Source: Verrucomicrobiales bacterium (GTDB lineage: Bacteria; Verrucomicrobiota; Verrucomicrobiia; Limisphaerales; CAIMTB01). From it: a stretch of DNA of 64,000 nucleotides. Below the pieces are notes generated by a model. The model had not been told where the DNA came from, ran no database searches, and saw only the letters and a list, made by a program, of their open reading frames with translations. Position 1 is the stretch's first letter. The number at the start of each line of letters is the position of its first letter. Of the stretch, positions 63,838 to 64,000 are shown piece by piece. The DNA is taken from contig JAEUHG010000282.1 of NCBI GenBank assembly GCA_016795425.1, positions 35,462 through 99,461 on the forward strand, given 5' to 3'. A program made the position numbers and the translations under genes.

Positions 63838-63999
63838 TTACCCGAACCGATTCACCCTCAGATCCCTGAGGCAGAACAGGGGTCCCTCCTTGAGGTCCTC
63901 GACGCCGCGCAAGCGTCGGGCGCCGCTCTTTCTCTTTGGCCCGAACCGTCCTCGGTTCGCCTGGAAGATCGATTCCACGAATGCCTTGCCGCCCAGCAC
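63838..63999 (-). CDS. C-terminal fragment of a RAYT-like (IS200-type) transposase
   Basis: A minus-strand frame with no stop runs in from the right edge and ends at TAA (63840-63838), giving 53 residues. The pattern GGKAFVESIFQANRGRFGP, KRKSGARRLRGVEDLKEG and LFCLRDLRVNRFG matches, as I recall it, the C-terminus of REP-associated tyrosine transposases of this phylum (FVE-x-F, FG-x-KRK-x-GAR, LRDLRV). The catalytic HUH and tyrosine motifs would lie beyond the window. A short plus-strand frame over the same bases lacks a start codon and is rejected. Confidence is limited by the length. Confidence 0.6.
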   Translation of the reverse strand: MLGGKAFVESIFQANRGRFGPKRKSGARRLRGVEDLKEGPLFCLRDLRVNRFG

Positions 64000-64000
64000 C

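Noticed and set aside
63794..64000. Plus-strand frames over the transposase fragment
   Set aside because: The frame with plausible composition (ending ECLAAQH) has an upstream stop and no start codon; the other starts at an ATG but is Arg/Pro-rich, the usual antisense pattern.
1..64000. CRISPR arrays, tRNA or rRNA genes, riboswitches
   Set aside because: No regularly spaced identical repeats with unique spacers, no tRNA cloverleaf and no conserved rRNA stretches were seen on either strand by eye.

Overview
This 64 kb window is GC-rich bacterial chromosome. The gene content points to a Verrucomicrobiota member, probably of the Pedosphaera/Limisphaera type. It carries planctomycete/verrucomicrobial protein families (a haem-motif protein with DUF1549 and DUF1553, a Tat-exported DUF1501 protein, a PPC-domain protein, DUF3472 and a C-terminal beta-propeller protein). 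It also has Gram-negative envelope genes (KdtA/WaaA, an RND/MMPL exporter), sigma-54, and many secreted proteins of unknown role. No rRNA, tRNA, CRISPR array, prophage or complete insertion sequence was recognised. The taxonomic call is inference from family content.

Layout. (1) 0-5 kb: the 3' end of a heavy-metal P1B ATPase with a two-component system directly behind it, then a convergent MFS transporter and a secreted DUF3472 protein. (2) 5-12 kb, minus strand: a NarL-type regulator coupled to a PAS histidine kinase with OB-like periplasmic repeats, a membrane-anchored PQQ-type propeller protein and a YgiQ radical-SAM protein. (3) 12.2-13.1 kb: about 0.9 kb without genes, holding an imperfect palindrome and 115-bp direct repeats. 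(4) 13-16 kb: an Old Yellow Enzyme homologue coupled to an amino-acid permease. (5) 16-21 kb, minus strand: an ABC export-type operon gldA-gldF-gldG-DUF4340. (6) 21-32 kb, minus strand: a long secreted beta-propeller protein, a TPR protein, a PotB/PotC-like permease pair, an AsmA-like protein and a membrane serine/threonine kinase with an outside sensor domain. (7) 32-38.5 kb, plus strand: a three-gene operon of a haem/WD40/DUF1549/DUF1553 fusion, DUF1501 and a PPC protein. (8) 38.5-48 kb: lysA, an M23 peptidase, a secreted alpha/beta hydrolase, pgsA-pgpA, then on the minus strand lplA, rpoN and a glycosyltransferase. (9) 47.6-53 kb: an intergenic repeat cluster, a secreted beta-helix protein and a YncE/phosphoesterase fusion. 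(10) 53-58.7 kb, minus strand: bioF-bioA and an RND transporter. (11) 59-64 kb: rnc with a coupled zinc-ribbon gene, kdtA, ilvD, and the C-terminus of what looks like a RAYT-type transposase running off the right edge.

How the genes work together. Clear functional units are metal export with its sensor pair, phosphatidylglycerol synthesis (PgsA then PgpA), biotin synthesis (BioF then BioA), the Gld-like ABC complex, and the haem-protein/DUF1501/PPC operon. The most unusual material is outside genes. Two 113-bp imperfect palindromes with related ends lie 27 kb apart, a transposase tail of the family that mobilises such palindromes sits at the right edge, and two other intergenic repeat families are present. 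The most unusual proteins are the kinase with a glycine/proline-rich insert in its outside sensor, the OB-repeat histidine kinase, and the haem protein with an embedded WD40 domain.

Limits: everything is read from sequence by eye. Domain borders are approximate, start codons marked as chosen are judgement calls, and no database search was possible.
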